Positions 52,353 through 60,951 of a stretch of 64,000 nucleotides of DNA are shown in pieces. Position 1 is the first letter of the stretch, and each line of letters opens with the position of its first letter. The translations under genes and the position numbers were made by a program. Below the pieces are notes generated by a model that was not told where the DNA came from, did not search any database, and saw only the letters and a list, made by a program, of their open reading frames with translations. Origin of the DNA: Streptomyces sp. RB17 (GTDB lineage Bacteria; Actinomycetota; Actinomycetes; Streptomycetales; Streptomycetaceae); contig NZ_WEGL01000006.1 in NCBI RefSeq assembly GCF_009604455.1, positions 1 to 64,000 on the forward strand. Reading direction: 5' to 3'.

Positions 52353-53264
52353 GTGAAGATCGGCTGCATCGGACTCGGGGACATCGCGCAGAAGGCGTAC
52401 CTGCCGGTGCTGGCCGTGCAGCCGGGCGTCGACCTCCACCTCCAGACCAGGACGCCCGCCACCCTCGACCGGGTCGCGGAGGGCCTGCACCTGCCGGCCG
52501 GCCGCCGCCACACCACCCTCGACTCCCTGCTCGGCGCCGGTCTCGACGCGGCCTTCGTGCACGCGCCGACCTCCGTCCACCCCGAGATCGTCACGCGACT
52601 GCTGGAGGCGGGCGTACCGACGTATGTGGACAAGCCCCTCGCCTACGAACTCGCCGACTCCGAGCGACTGGTGGGCCTCGCCGAAGAGCGCGGGGTCTCC
52701 CTGTCCGTGGGCTTCAACCGCCGGTACGCGCCCGGGTACGCACAGTGCCTGGAGCACCCGCGCGAACTGATCCTCATGCAGAAGAACCGGATCGGGCTGC
52801 CCGAGGAACCGCGCTCGATGATCTTGGACGACTTCATCCACGTCGTCGACACCCTGCGCTTCCTGGTGCCGGGAACGGTCGACGACATCACCGTGCGCGC
52901 CCGCGTGGAGGGCGGGCTGCTGCACCATGTCGTGCTCCAGCTCGCCGGGGACGGCTTCACAGCGCTCGGCGTGATGAACCGGCTCAGCGGCTCCACGGAG
53001 GAGATCCTGGAGGTCTCCGGGCAGGACACCAAGCGTCAGGTGCTCAACCTCGCCGAGGTGATCGACCACAAGGGCCAGCCGACCGTGCGCCGGCGCGGGG
53101 ACTGGGTGCCGGTGGCCCGGCAGCGCGGCATCGAGCAGGCGGTCCTCGCCTTCATCGACGCGGTGCGCGCAGGAAAGGTGCTCAGCGCCCGGGACGCGCT
53201 GGCGACCCATGAGCTGTGCGAGCGGGTGGTACGAGCGGTTCGGGACCGCTCCGCCGCATCCTGA
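52353..53264 (+). CDS. Gfo/Idh/MocA family oxidoreductase
   Basis: A 303-aa NAD(P)-dependent dehydrogenase: KIGCIGLGDIAQKAYLPVLA (cofactor site), VPTYVDKPLAYELADSERLVGLAEE with the catalytic EKP-like DKP, and a C-terminal beta-sheet domain (DDFIHVVDTLRFLVPG with His). Sugar or inositol derivatives are the usual substrates. GTG 52353 follows GGGGAGAG, 10 bp after the monooxygenase gene. Its last 83 bp overlap the convergent lnt gene. Confidence 0.88.
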   Translation: MKIGCIGLGDIAQKAYLPVLAVQPGVDLHLQTRTPATLDRVAEGLHLPAGRRHTTLDSLLGAGLDAAFVHAPTSVHPEIVTRLLEAGVPTYVDKPLAYELADSERLVGLAEERGVSLSVGFNRRYAPGYAQCLEHPRELILMQKNRIGLPEEPRSMILDDFIHVVDTLRFLVPGTVDDITVRARVEGGLLHHVVLQLAGDGFTALGVMNRLSGSTEEILEVSGQDTKRQVLNLAEVIDHKGQPTVRRRGDWVPVARQRGIEQAVLAFIDAVRAGKVLSARDALATHELCERVVRAVRDRSAAS

Positions 53265-54756
53265 ACGCCCGCATCCCCTCCGTCGCACACAGCGCCGCGA
53301 GCACCAGCAGCGCGCCGTGCACCGGCCAGTCGCCGTAGCGGACGTACGGCGTGATGCCGTGCGCGAGCGGTACGTCGTACACGCGGGCGGCGCTCGCGTC
53401 CGTACCGAGCCACGGCCCGAGCCGCCGGCCGCCCGGACCGTACACGGCCGAGACGCCGGTGAGGGTCGCGTGCACCATCGGGCGGCCGGTCTCGGCGGCC
53501 CGCAGCGCGCCCAGCGAGGCGTGCTGCTCCGGCGCCCAGCTGTCCTGGAAGGTGGAGGTGGCGGACTGCCCGAGCAGGACATCGGCGCCGTCCTCGGCCA
53601 GATGCCTGCTCATGTCGGGGAACGCCGTCTCGAAGCAGATCAGCGGCCCGATCCGCAGCCCGTGCCCGACGTTCATCACGATCTGCTCGGTGCCGCGCCT
53701 GCGGTCCTCGCCGGCCGCCTTGCCCACCGAGGTGGCCCAGCCGAGGAGCGAGCGGGCCGGTATGTACTCACCGAAGGGCACGAGCCGCATCTTGTCGTAC
53801 CGGTCGCCGGTCAGGCCGTCCGGGCCGACCAGCACCGAACTCTTGTAGATGCCGGGCCGGTCGGAGCGACGGGCGTCCACGTTCACCAGGATGTCCGCAC
53901 CGGTCTCGTGGGACAGGGCGGCGATCCGCCGGGTCAGGTCGGGCCGGTCGCCCAGGTCGTAGCCGACGCTGGACTCGCCCCACACGACCAGGTCGAGATC
54001 CTGCCCGGCGAGCCGTCGGGTCAACTGCTCCTCGCGGTCGAACCGCATTTCGCCGCTGTCGTGCCCGTCCACGATCCCGGGCTGTACGACGGCGATCCGC
54101 ACCCGCCCGTCGATCTCCGGGCGCGGTGCCCAGGCCCACGCGGCCGAGGTCGCGGCGGCGGTGGCGACCAGCGAGGCCACGGCCGGGACGCGGGCCTCGC
54201 GCACGGATATCAGCACGGCAACCGCCACGTTGACGGCCACCACCAGAAAGCTCAGCAGCCACACTCCGCCGACCGAGGCCAGCCGCAGCGCCGGCGACAC
54301 CTGCCACTGGCTGGCGCCCAGCATGCCCCATGGCCCGCCGAGCCCCTGCCAGGACCGCACCAGCTCCACCATCAGCCAGCCGGACGGCAGCACCAGCACC
54401 GCTGCGGCGCCCCGCCCCGGCGTCGGCTGCTCGCCCAGGAACCGGCGCACCAGCCAGCCCCAGGGCGCCCACAGCACGCCCAGCAGGGCGGCTATCAGGA
54501 AGATGAACACGGTCAGGCTCGGCAGCAGCCAGTGGTGCACGGCCACCAGGAAGCCGAAGCCGCCGCACCAGCCGTCGTACGCCGCGCGGCGCCCGGTCGG
54601 TGCCGAGCGGGCCAGCAGGATCCAGGGGACCAGAGCGACGTAGGCGAACCACCACAGGGCCGGCGCGGGGAAGGCGAGCACGGGGAGGGCGCCGGCCACC
54701 GCGGCCATGCCGGAGCGCCGCCAAGGGGAGGTCAGCCAGTGGTCGAACGTCCTCAT
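53182..54756 (-). CDS. lnt: Apolipoprotein N-acyltransferase
   Basis: A 524-aa membrane enzyme that N-acylates the lipid-modified Cys of lipoproteins. Multiple transmembrane helices span residues 17-205, then the nitrilase-like domain: catalytic Glu in VVWGESSVGYD, Lys in YDKMRLVPFGEYIP, and Cys in PLICFETAFPDMSR. One more transmembrane helix (GALLVLAALCATEGM) precedes the C-terminal tail. Streptomyces carries two Lnt homologues. The 3' end overlaps the Gfo/Idh/MocA gene. Confidence 0.93.
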   Translation of the reverse strand: MRTFDHWLTSPWRRSGMAAVAGALPVLAFPAPALWWFAYVALVPWILLARSAPTGRRAAYDGWCGGFGFLVAVHHWLLPSLTVFIFLIAALLGVLWAPWGWLVRRFLGEQPTPGRGAAAVLVLPSGWLMVELVRSWQGLGGPWGMLGASQWQVSPALRLASVGGVWLLSFLVVAVNVAVAVLISVREARVPAVASLVATAAATSAAWAWAPRPEIDGRVRIAVVQPGIVDGHDSGEMRFDREEQLTRRLAGQDLDLVVWGESSVGYDLGDRPDLTRRIAALSHETGADILVNVDARRSDRPGIYKSSVLVGPDGLTGDRYDKMRLVPFGEYIPARSLLGWATSVGKAAGEDRRRGTEQIVMNVGHGLRIGPLICFETAFPDMSRHLAEDGADVLLGQSATSTFQDSWAPEQHASLGALRAAETGRPMVHATLTGVSAVYGPGGRRLGPWLGTDASAARVYDVPLAHGITPYVRYGDWPVHGALLVLAALCATEGMRAFRMRRSGPEPLVPPARTAHGSPARPGR

Positions 54757-54832
54757 CCGGGCCCTCCCTACCCTGTGCCTCTTCCAGTGTGCGCGTCTGC
54801 AGCGATCTAGGACAGGGGGCGTGGGGGTGCGC

Positions 54833-55327
54833 CTAGGGGGTTGCAGTCGCCTTGGCGGGAAGGCGCCGCCATTTCTCCTCGACCGTCACCTTGCGCAGCC
54901 GCCAGCCGTCCGGGGTGCGCAGGAGGGCGAAGTCGTAGCGGCCGCCGCACACCAGGTCGGGCTCGGTGGGCGCGCCGTTCGCCGCGAAGCGCATCGGGTT
55001 GAGGTAGTCGGCCCGTACCGAGGCCGTGTCTCCGGTGTCGTGTTCCAGGAAGCCGAAACGGACCTGGCGGTTGACGATCAGGTGCTGGCGCATGGCGAAC
55101 AGCGCCAGGCTCTCCGCGAGCCAGCCGGCGACCTGTCCCGCGTCGCCCTCGATGCCGCCGGCCGAACGGTAGTCGGCCCGCCCGTCCGTCGTGAACAGCA
55201 TCCGGTACCCGGTCCAGTCCCCGTCGTCCACCGCCACCGCGTACGCGGTGATCAACTCGTCCACGGCCAGCCGGTCCATCACGGTCGCGAGCTCAGCGCG
55301 CTGCGTCATCGGCACAGTGTTGGGCAT
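54833..55327 (-). CDS. SnoaL-like (NTF2 fold) protein
   Basis: A 164-aa SnoaL-like protein: AVDELITAYAVAVDDGDWTGYRMLFTTDGRADYRSAGGIEGD, then a beta-sheet with QHLIVNRQVRF and YDFALLRTPDGWRLRKVTVEEKW. These small alpha+beta barrels act as isomerases, dehydratases or binding proteins. Possible Met starts are at 55327 or 55309. Function unknown. Confidence 0.84.
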   Translation of the reverse strand: MPNTVPMTQRAELATVMDRLAVDELITAYAVAVDDGDWTGYRMLFTTDGRADYRSAGGIEGDAGQVAGWLAESLALFAMRQHLIVNRQVRFGFLEHDTGDTASVRADYLNPMRFAANGAPTEPDLVCGGRYDFALLRTPDGWRLRKVTVEEKWRRLPAKATATP

Positions 55328-55361
55328 GGCGGGCGCGGAGCCAAGAGGCGCGCCGGGACAA

Positions 55362-55415
55362 TCGGTGGTGCAGGGGTATTCGGTGGTGCGGCGATATTCG
55401 GTGGTGCGTGCGGGC
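55362..55415. repeat. Three 18-bp direct repeats upstream of the DUF4291 gene
   Basis: TCGGTGGTGC occurs at 55362, 55380 and 55398, exactly 18 bp apart; the two last units share ATTCGGTGGTGCG. The array lies in the divergent intergenic region, 23 bp before the DUF4291 start, and is neither coding nor part of a known RNA. Candidate operator array. Confidence 0.75.
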
Positions 55416-55437
55416 CGTAGCCCCCGAACCTGGTGCG

Positions 55438-56049
55438 ATGAACGATCAGTCCATCGAGCCCGAACCGAAGTTCCGCATCCGAGCCCGGTACACGGACGCA
55501 ACGGTCACCGTCTATCAGGCCTACCGCCCGCAGATAGCCCGCCCGGCCGCCCGCACCGGACGCTTTCCGTCCTCCTGGAAGCGGGACCGGATGACCTGGA
55601 TCAAGCCGTCCTTCCTGTGGATGATGTACCGCTGCGGCTGGGGCACGAAGGAGGGTCAGGAGACCGTGCTCGCCGTGGAGATCGACCGGGCGGGATTCGA
55701 GTGGGCCCTGCGGCACGCCTGTCTGTCGCACTACGTGCCCGCCCTGCACGAGGACCAGGCGTCCTGGAAGCGGCAGTTGCATCGGTCCCCGGCCCGTGTG
55801 CAGTGGGACCCGGAGCGGGATCTGCACCACAACCCGCTGCCCTACCGGTCGTTGCAGCTCGGCCTGGCCGGGGAGGCGGCGGCGCGGTACGCCGATGAAT
55901 GGGTCGTGGGCATCGAGGACGTGACCCCGCTGGCCACCGAGGTGCACGACCTGGTGCGGGCGGGCGAACTGGAGCGGGCGTCAGGGCTGTTGCCCGAGGA
56001 GCGGCCGTATCCGGTGGCGGACGAGGCGCTCGCGCATCTGCGGGCGTAG
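55438..56049 (+). CDS. DUF4291 family protein
   Basis: A 203-aa DUF4291 protein: IRARYTDATVTVYQAYRPQIARPA, then RMTWIKPSFLWMMYRCGWGTKEGQE and HHNPLPYRSLQLGLAGEAAARYADEWVVGIEDVTP. Function unknown; recent work connects the family with nucleotide-modifying toxin folds, but I can see no active-site proof. ATG 55438 has no strong ribosome binding site. Direct repeats lie just upstream. Confidence 0.87.
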   Translation: MNDQSIEPEPKFRIRARYTDATVTVYQAYRPQIARPAARTGRFPSSWKRDRMTWIKPSFLWMMYRCGWGTKEGQETVLAVEIDRAGFEWALRHACLSHYVPALHEDQASWKRQLHRSPARVQWDPERDLHHNPLPYRSLQLGLAGEAAARYADEWVVGIEDVTPLATEVHDLVRAGELERASGLLPEERPYPVADEALAHLRA

Positions 56050-56076
56050 GCCGCCGGCAGTGGCCCGCCGCCCGGG

Positions 56077-56256
56077 TCAGGCCGCCTCGACGACCTCACC
56101 GCGGATCGCCTCGGCCCACTCGACCACCAACAGCTCGTACTCGGCGCGCTCCTGGACCGACAGGGTGCCGCCCGCACGCAGCCACAGCGCCCGGATCTGC
56201 TCGTTCACCTCGGCGGCAGACCGCACGGAACCAGAGAGCGGGAAATCGGGGGACAT
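56077..56256 (-). CDS. Small conserved hypothetical protein, 59 aa
   Basis: ATG 56256 to TGA 56077 encodes a 59-aa protein: SGSVRSAAEVNEQIRALWLR, then GGTLSVQERAEYELLVVEWA and EAIRGEVVEAA. The composition is typical of a real helical protein, and similar small Streptomyces proteins are known to me. Function unknown. It sits between DUF4291 (plus) and DUF1877 (minus). Confidence 0.65.
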   Translation of the reverse strand: MSPDFPLSGSVRSAAEVNEQIRALWLRAGGTLSVQERAEYELLVVEWAEAIRGEVVEAA

Positions 56257-56362
56257 GCGGACAGCCTAGGGGCAAGGACTGACACTGCGCTACCGCCCGG
56301 CTACACAGAAGGTATGCGGTTGGTCACCGTCGTCGGCCGCAGCGTCCTGAGCCGAGCCGGAG

Positions 56363-56878
56363 TCAGTCGGTCCGGACCACCACGCACATGCCCTGCTGGG
56401 CCGCCACGCGGAAGAACGCGCGGGTGGCGGTGAAGTGCCGTGCCAGGTAGGCGCGTACGTCCCCGGTGAACCCACCGAACCCGCAGACGGAGGCCGCCTC
56501 GGAGACCGTCGCCGGCAGCCCCCCGAGCGCGCCGTCCAGGTCGACACCGCCCAGCGCCCGGGAGAGGTGCGCGACGGCGGCGGGGGACAGCAGCCGGGGC
56601 GGGTCACTGAAGCCGTCGCAGACCTCGGGATGATCGAGGAAGCCGACGTCACCGCCGGGGTCACCGCTGGTCACGCGGTCGAGCAGCGCGGTCAGGGCCA
56701 CGTCCCCGAGCCGGTCACGGGAGTACCTGAGCAGGCCCCACAGTGCCCAGTCCGCGTCCAGCGTGTCACTGTCCGGCGGCTCCCAGTCCGGCCCGGCGTC
56801 AGGGGAGTCGAGCGCCGACGCCCGGCACCGCTCCAGATACGTGGGGGTGACGCGGGCGAACTGCTGGGTGAGGGGCAT
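56363..56878 (-). CDS. DUF1877 family protein
   Basis: A 171-aa protein of the YfbM/DUF1877 family. Typical segments are LTQQFARVTPTYLERCRASA, LDADWALWGLLRYSRDRLGD, and ARHFTATRAFFRVAAQQGMCVVVRTD. Function unknown. ATG 56878. It precedes uppP by 30 bp in the opposite order, so no operon with it is implied. Confidence 0.85.
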   Translation of the reverse strand: MPLTQQFARVTPTYLERCRASALDSPDAGPDWEPPDSDTLDADWALWGLLRYSRDRLGDVALTALLDRVTSGDPGGDVGFLDHPEVCDGFSDPPRLLSPAAVAHLSRALGGVDLDGALGGLPATVSEAASVCGFGGFTGDVRAYLARHFTATRAFFRVAAQQGMCVVVRTD

Positions 56879-56908
56879 GTGGGGGAGCGTAGCCAGGCGG
56901 CGGTCCCG

Positions 56909-57784
56909 TCAGCTCGCGGATTCCGCCGCGTGCGGGCTCAGGACGCCCGCCGACACCAGCGCGAGGATGACGATCCCGAGGGCCACGCGATACCGGACGA
57001 ACGGCATGAAGCTCTTGCTCGAGATCCACTTCATGAACCACGCGATGACGGCGTAGCCCGACGCGAACGCGATCGCCGTGGCGAACAGGGTCGGGCCCCA
57101 GGCCACGTGTCCCTCGGTGACCGAGTCCTTCACCTCGAACGCGCCCGAGGCGAGCACCGCGGGGATGGCGAGCAGGAAGGAGTAACGGGCGGCCGCCTCC
57201 CGCTTGTAGCCCATGAACAGGCCGCCGCCGATGGTCGCGCCGGAGCGGGAGACGCCCGGGATGAGCGCGCAGGCCTGGCACAGCCCGAAGACCAGGCCGT
57301 CCTTGACGCCCAGATTCTCCAGCGTCTTGTGCTGCTTGGGCGCCCGGTGCCGGCCGCCGGTCTCGTCGCGGGCCGCCAGGCGGTCGGCGAGGCCGATGAC
57401 CAGGCCGACCACGATGAGCATGGTGGCGGTGACGCGAAGATCGCGGAACGGGCCCTCGATCTGGTCCTTCAGCGTCACGCCCAGCACCCCGATCGGTATC
57501 GAGCCGATGATCACCAGCCAGCCCGTCTGCGCGTCGTGGTCCCGCCGCATCGCCCGGACGAACAGCGAGCGGAACCAGGCCGCGACGATCCGGCCGATGT
57601 CCTTCCGGAAGTAGATCAGCACCGCGCTCTCCGTGCCGATCTGGGTGATCGCCGTGAAGGCCGCCCCCGGGTCCTTCCAGCCCGAGAACGCCGCGGTCAG
57701 CCGCAGATGCGCGCTGGAGGACACGGGCAGGAACTCGGTCAGACCCTGGACGAGCCCGAGGACGAGGGATTCGAACCAAGACAT
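56909..57784 (-). CDS. uppP: Undecaprenyl-diphosphatase
   Basis: Recycles undecaprenyl pyrophosphate for peptidoglycan and teichoic-acid synthesis; overproduction gives bacitracin resistance. The 291-aa protein has about eight transmembrane helices with the BacA motifs GLTEFLPVSSSAHL (Glu, Ser) and PGVSRSGATIGGGLFMG (Arg and Ser). ATG 57784. A dehydrogenase operon diverges from it. Confidence 0.95.
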   Translation of the reverse strand: MSWFESLVLGLVQGLTEFLPVSSSAHLRLTAAFSGWKDPGAAFTAITQIGTESAVLIYFRKDIGRIVAAWFRSLFVRAMRRDHDAQTGWLVIIGSIPIGVLGVTLKDQIEGPFRDLRVTATMLIVVGLVIGLADRLAARDETGGRHRAPKQHKTLENLGVKDGLVFGLCQACALIPGVSRSGATIGGGLFMGYKREAAARYSFLLAIPAVLASGAFEVKDSVTEGHVAWGPTLFATAIAFASGYAVIAWFMKWISSKSFMPFVRYRVALGIVILALVSAGVLSPHAAESAS

Positions 57785-57901
57785 GGCGGTACGGCGTCCC
57801 AGTGCTGTCGGGTAAAGAAGTGATCAAATGACGAGGCCAGCGTAGCGGGCCGGAGGCACTGCGCCGAATCGGCGGTTGAACGGTTCAGCGGTTCCCCGGT
57901 G

Positions 57902-57958
57902 TTGACCGGTCCCGGCGCCGCCGCATACGTTGCAGCGCAGGAGAAAGCGCTTGCTGCA
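57902..57958 (+). promoter_or_regulatory. Promoter and LacI-like operator of the dehydrogenase-DUF6807-cupin operon
   Basis: TTGACC (57902-57907), an 18-bp spacer and TACGTT (57926-57931) form a possible promoter. AAGCGCTT (57945-57952), in GAAAGCGCTTGC, resembles LacI-family operators; TGCAGC (57931-57936) and GCTGCA (57953-57958) make a wider inverted repeat across it. Confidence 0.5.
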
Positions 57959-58018
57959 CATGCTCGCCGCATCGTCGGCCCGCGCGCCCGCCGTACCGGA
58001 GGAGTGCTGAACCCGCCC

Positions 58019-59200
58019 ATGCCGCCCTCTCCCCTCCTGCCCAGGACCGACCGCCCTCGTCCGACAACTCCGTTCACCGGCCGGCGCATCCGGGTCGCCG
58101 TCGTCGGCACCGGCGCCATCGGGCGCGGCTCCCATCTGCCCGCGCTGGCCCGACTGGCGCGGGAAGGCGAGACCGAGGTCGTCGCCGCCGTCGACATCGA
58201 CCAGGGCGGCGTCGAGGCCTTCTGCGCCGAGACCGGCATCCCGCACGCCTACACCGACCTCGACCGGATGCTGGCCGAGCAGCGGCCCGACCTGGTCAGC
58301 ATCTGCACCCCGCCGACCCTGCACCGCGCGCAGACCGTCGCCGCGCTGCGCGCCGGGGCCTGGGTGTGGTGCGAGAAGCCGCCGGTGCCCTCGCTCGCCG
58401 ACTTCGACGCGATCGAGGCGGAGGAGGGCGCGGACGGCGGGCCGTACGCGGCGATCGTCTTCCAGCACCGGTTCGGCTCCGGATCCCGGCATGTGCGTGA
58501 GCTGCTCGCCGAAGGCGCCCTCGGGCGGCCCTTGGTGGCGCACTGTCAGACCACCTGGTACCGGGACACCGTCTACTACGCCGTGCCCTGGCGGGGCCGC
58601 TGGCACACCGAGGGCGGCGGCCCGGCCATGGGCCACGGCATCCACCAGATCGACCTGCTGCTGGATCTGCTCGGGCCGTGGAGCGAGGTGCGGGCCATGG
58701 CCGGGCGGCTGGTGCACGACGTCGAGACCGAGGACGTCTCCACCGCGCTGGTCCGCTTCGCGAGCGGCGCCCTCGCGACCGTCGTCAACAGCGTGCTGAG
58801 CCCCGACGAGGTCAGCCGCATCCGCATCGACTGCGAGCGTGCGACCGTGGAACTGACCCACCTGTACGGGCACGCGAACGACAACTGGCGCATCACCCCG
58901 GCGCCTGGCGTGCCCGCCGAACGGGCCGCGCGGTGGCGGGACTTCGGCCCGGACGTGCCCAGCTCGCACCTGGCCCAACTGCGCGAGCTGGTCGCGAGCA
59001 TGCGCGCGGGCGAGCGGCCGCGCAGCAGCGGCGCGGACGGGCGGACGAGTCTGGAGCTGATCACGGCCCTGTACAAGTCGGCCTTCACCGACACGACGGT
59101 CCGCGCCGGCGGGATCGGCCCCGGCGACCCGTACTACACCGCCCTGCACGGCGGGGCCCCCGGCTGGGCGCCCGTGACCGCCGAGGAGGTCCCGGCATGA
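58019..59200 (+). CDS. Gfo/Idh/MocA family oxidoreductase
   Basis: A 393-aa sugar-type dehydrogenase: RVAVVGTGAIGRGSHLPALARLA, IPHAYTDLDRMLAEQRPDLVSICTPPTLH, WVWCEKPPVPSLADFDAIEA (catalytic EKP), and GGGPAMGHGIHQIDLLLDLLGPW with the conserved Asp/His. ATG 58019 is used; GTG 58004 overlaps its own GGAGGAG. Stop and next start overlap as ATGA. It heads a three-gene operon and probably oxidises a hydroxyl of a carbohydrate derivative. Confidence 0.86.
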   Translation: MPPSPLLPRTDRPRPTTPFTGRRIRVAVVGTGAIGRGSHLPALARLAREGETEVVAAVDIDQGGVEAFCAETGIPHAYTDLDRMLAEQRPDLVSICTPPTLHRAQTVAALRAGAWVWCEKPPVPSLADFDAIEAEEGADGGPYAAIVFQHRFGSGSRHVRELLAEGALGRPLVAHCQTTWYRDTVYYAVPWRGRWHTEGGGPAMGHGIHQIDLLLDLLGPWSEVRAMAGRLVHDVETEDVSTALVRFASGALATVVNSVLSPDEVSRIRIDCERATVELTHLYGHANDNWRITPAPGVPAERAARWRDFGPDVPSSHLAQLRELVASMRAGERPRSSGADGRTSLELITALYKSAFTDTTVRAGGIGPGDPYYTALHGGAPGWAPVTAEEVPA

Positions 59201-60126
59201 CGGACGGACTGCGGGTGGTCCACGCGTACGGCGACCGGATCACCGTCTCCGAACCGGCCACCGGCGTCGAGCTGTTCGCCTACGTCTACCGCCCCGAGGC
59301 CGCCTGGGAGGCCCCCCGGCCCTACCTCCACCCGGTTCGCACCCTCTCCGGCGCCGTCGTCACCGGCTACCGCCCGAACGACCACCGCTGGCACAAGGGC
59401 CTGTCCCTGACCGCTTCGCACCTGTCCGGGGCGAACCTGTGGGGCGGCAACACCTATGTGCACGGGCAGGGGTATGTCGAACTGCCCGAGCGGGTCGGCT
59501 CGATGCGGCACACCGGCTTCGGCCAGGTTTCGGCAGCCGGAGACCGGGCGGTGATCACCGAGCGGCTGACCTGGCATCCGTACGACGGCGCGCTGTGGGC
59601 CGAGGAGGAGCGGCGCATCGAGGTCCACGACGTCGACCCGGACTCCGGCTCCTGGGCGCTGACGTGGACCAGTGCGATCACCAACCGGCGCGCCGAGCCG
59701 CTCCGTTTCGGCAGCCCGACCACCGCCGGCCGTGAACTCGCGGGCTACACCGGTCTGTTCTGGCGCGGTCCGCGCGCCTTCCGGGAGGGGAGGATCATCG
59801 GGCCCGAGGGGGAGGGGCCCGGTCTGATGGGCACGCGGGCTCCCTGGCTCGCGTACTGCGGCGAGCACGACGGCGTCGACGGCCACGCCACCCTGGTCTT
59901 CGCGCACGCCCCGGAGAACGACCACTCCGGCGCGGGCGGAACCCACCCCGCCCACTGGTTCGTCCGCAACGAGCCCTTCGCCGCCGTCGCCCCCTCCTGG
60001 TCCTTCTTCGAGGAGCTCGAACTCGCCCCCGGCGACACGCTCCGCCGCCGCTACCGGGTCGTCGTCGCGGACGGTGCCTGGCAGCGGGAGGACGTCGTGA
60101 AGCACCTGGAGACACATCCATGGTGA
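59197..60126 (+). CDS. DUF6807 (PmoA-like) family protein
   Basis: A 309-aa protein of the family annotated PmoA, despite no link to methane monooxygenase. Key segments: LFAYVYRPEAAWEAPRPYLHPVRTLSGAVVTGYRPNDHRWHKGLSLTASHL and WLAYCGEHDGVDGHATLVFAHAPEN. The conserved His/Asp pattern suggests a carbohydrate-related beta-sandwich. Role unknown. It overlaps the dehydrogenase stop by 4 bp and the cupin gene by 7 bp. Confidence 0.85.
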   Translation: MTDGLRVVHAYGDRITVSEPATGVELFAYVYRPEAAWEAPRPYLHPVRTLSGAVVTGYRPNDHRWHKGLSLTASHLSGANLWGGNTYVHGQGYVELPERVGSMRHTGFGQVSAAGDRAVITERLTWHPYDGALWAEEERRIEVHDVDPDSGSWALTWTSAITNRRAEPLRFGSPTTAGRELAGYTGLFWRGPRAFREGRIIGPEGEGPGLMGTRAPWLAYCGEHDGVDGHATLVFAHAPENDHSGAGGTHPAHWFVRNEPFAAVAPSWSFFEELELAPGDTLRRRYRVVVADGAWQREDVVKHLETHPW

Positions 60127-60848
60127 GCACCGGGGAGCACCCGTTCACGGGGCTGCCGGGCGGGGTCGCCGTGTCCCGGCTGTGCGTGTACGACTGGCCC
60201 GCCGCCGACGGGGTGCGGAGCGGAACTCCCCATGTGCACCTGGCCTGTTCGGAGGGGTACGTCGTCACCGGCGGCCGGGGCTCGGTCCAGACGCTGACCG
60301 TGTCCGGCTACGAGGTCACGCCGCTCGCGGCCGGCACGGTCGCCTGGTTCACGCCGGGCACCGTCCACCGGCTGGTCAACGAGGACGATCTGCGCATGAC
60401 CGTCCTCATGCAGAACAGCGGGCTGCCGGAGGCCGGGGACGCCGTGCTCACGCTCCCGCCGCAGTACCTCACCGACCCGGAGACGTACGCCGCCGCCACC
60501 GCGATCCCGGCCGACGCCCCGGAGGACGAGCGGGAGCGGGTCGCTCGCGCTCGGCGTGACCTGGCCTTGGAGGGGTACCGGTCGCTGCGCGAGGCTTCGG
60601 GGCCGGAAGCGCTGGCCGCCTTCCACCGGGCCGCCGCCGCGCTCGTACGGCCCCGGGTCGCCGAGTGGCGCAGGCGCTGGCGGAGCGGTGCGCTCGCGGC
60701 GGCCGAGGCCACCGGGCGACATCTGGACCGGCTGGCGGAGGGTGATACGGCCCACCTCGCCGAGGCGGTCGTACGGGCCGAGCGGCCCGTCGAGCGGGGG
60801 CGGCTCGGGATGTGCGGGCGGCTGGACGTGTACGGCACGCCGCTGTGA
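60120..60848 (+). CDS. Cupin domain protein
   Basis: A 242-aa protein. The cupin barrel is in residues 1-130: GTPHVHLACSEGYVVTGGRGSVQTL carries the first metal motif and WFTPGTVHRLVNEDDLRM the second. A helical C-terminal part follows (AEWRRRWRSGALAAAEATGRHLDRL). It overlaps the DUF6807 gene and completes the operon. It may be a sugar-binding or isomerase cupin, or a regulator; no HTH is seen. Confidence 0.83.
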   Translation: MVSTGEHPFTGLPGGVAVSRLCVYDWPAADGVRSGTPHVHLACSEGYVVTGGRGSVQTLTVSGYEVTPLAAGTVAWFTPGTVHRLVNEDDLRMTVLMQNSGLPEAGDAVLTLPPQYLTDPETYAAATAIPADAPEDERERVARARRDLALEGYRSLREASGPEALAAFHRAAAALVRPRVAEWRRRWRSGALAAAEATGRHLDRLAEGDTAHLAEAVVRAERPVERGRLGMCGRLDVYGTPL

Positions 60849-60876
60849 GTGCCGCGACAGGCCGTCGGGCGGCTGC

Positions 60877-60950
60877 GGCTCCGTTGCGGGTGGTCGCGCC
60901 CCCGCTTCGGAGCCGCATGTCGATACAGCCCCGCGCCCCTTCGGGGGCGC
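60877..60950. repeat. Streptomyces dispersed intergenic repeat (copy 2, inverted)
   Basis: The reverse complement reads AGGGGCGCGGGGCTGTATCG, ACATGCGGCT, then GGGGCGCGACCAC, matching the repeat at 39308. It contains the hairpin GCGCCCC-TTC-GGGGGCGC, ending 2 bp from the HxlR stop, and may end transcription of both the cupin operon and the HxlR gene. Confidence 0.7.
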
Positions 60951-60951
60951 T

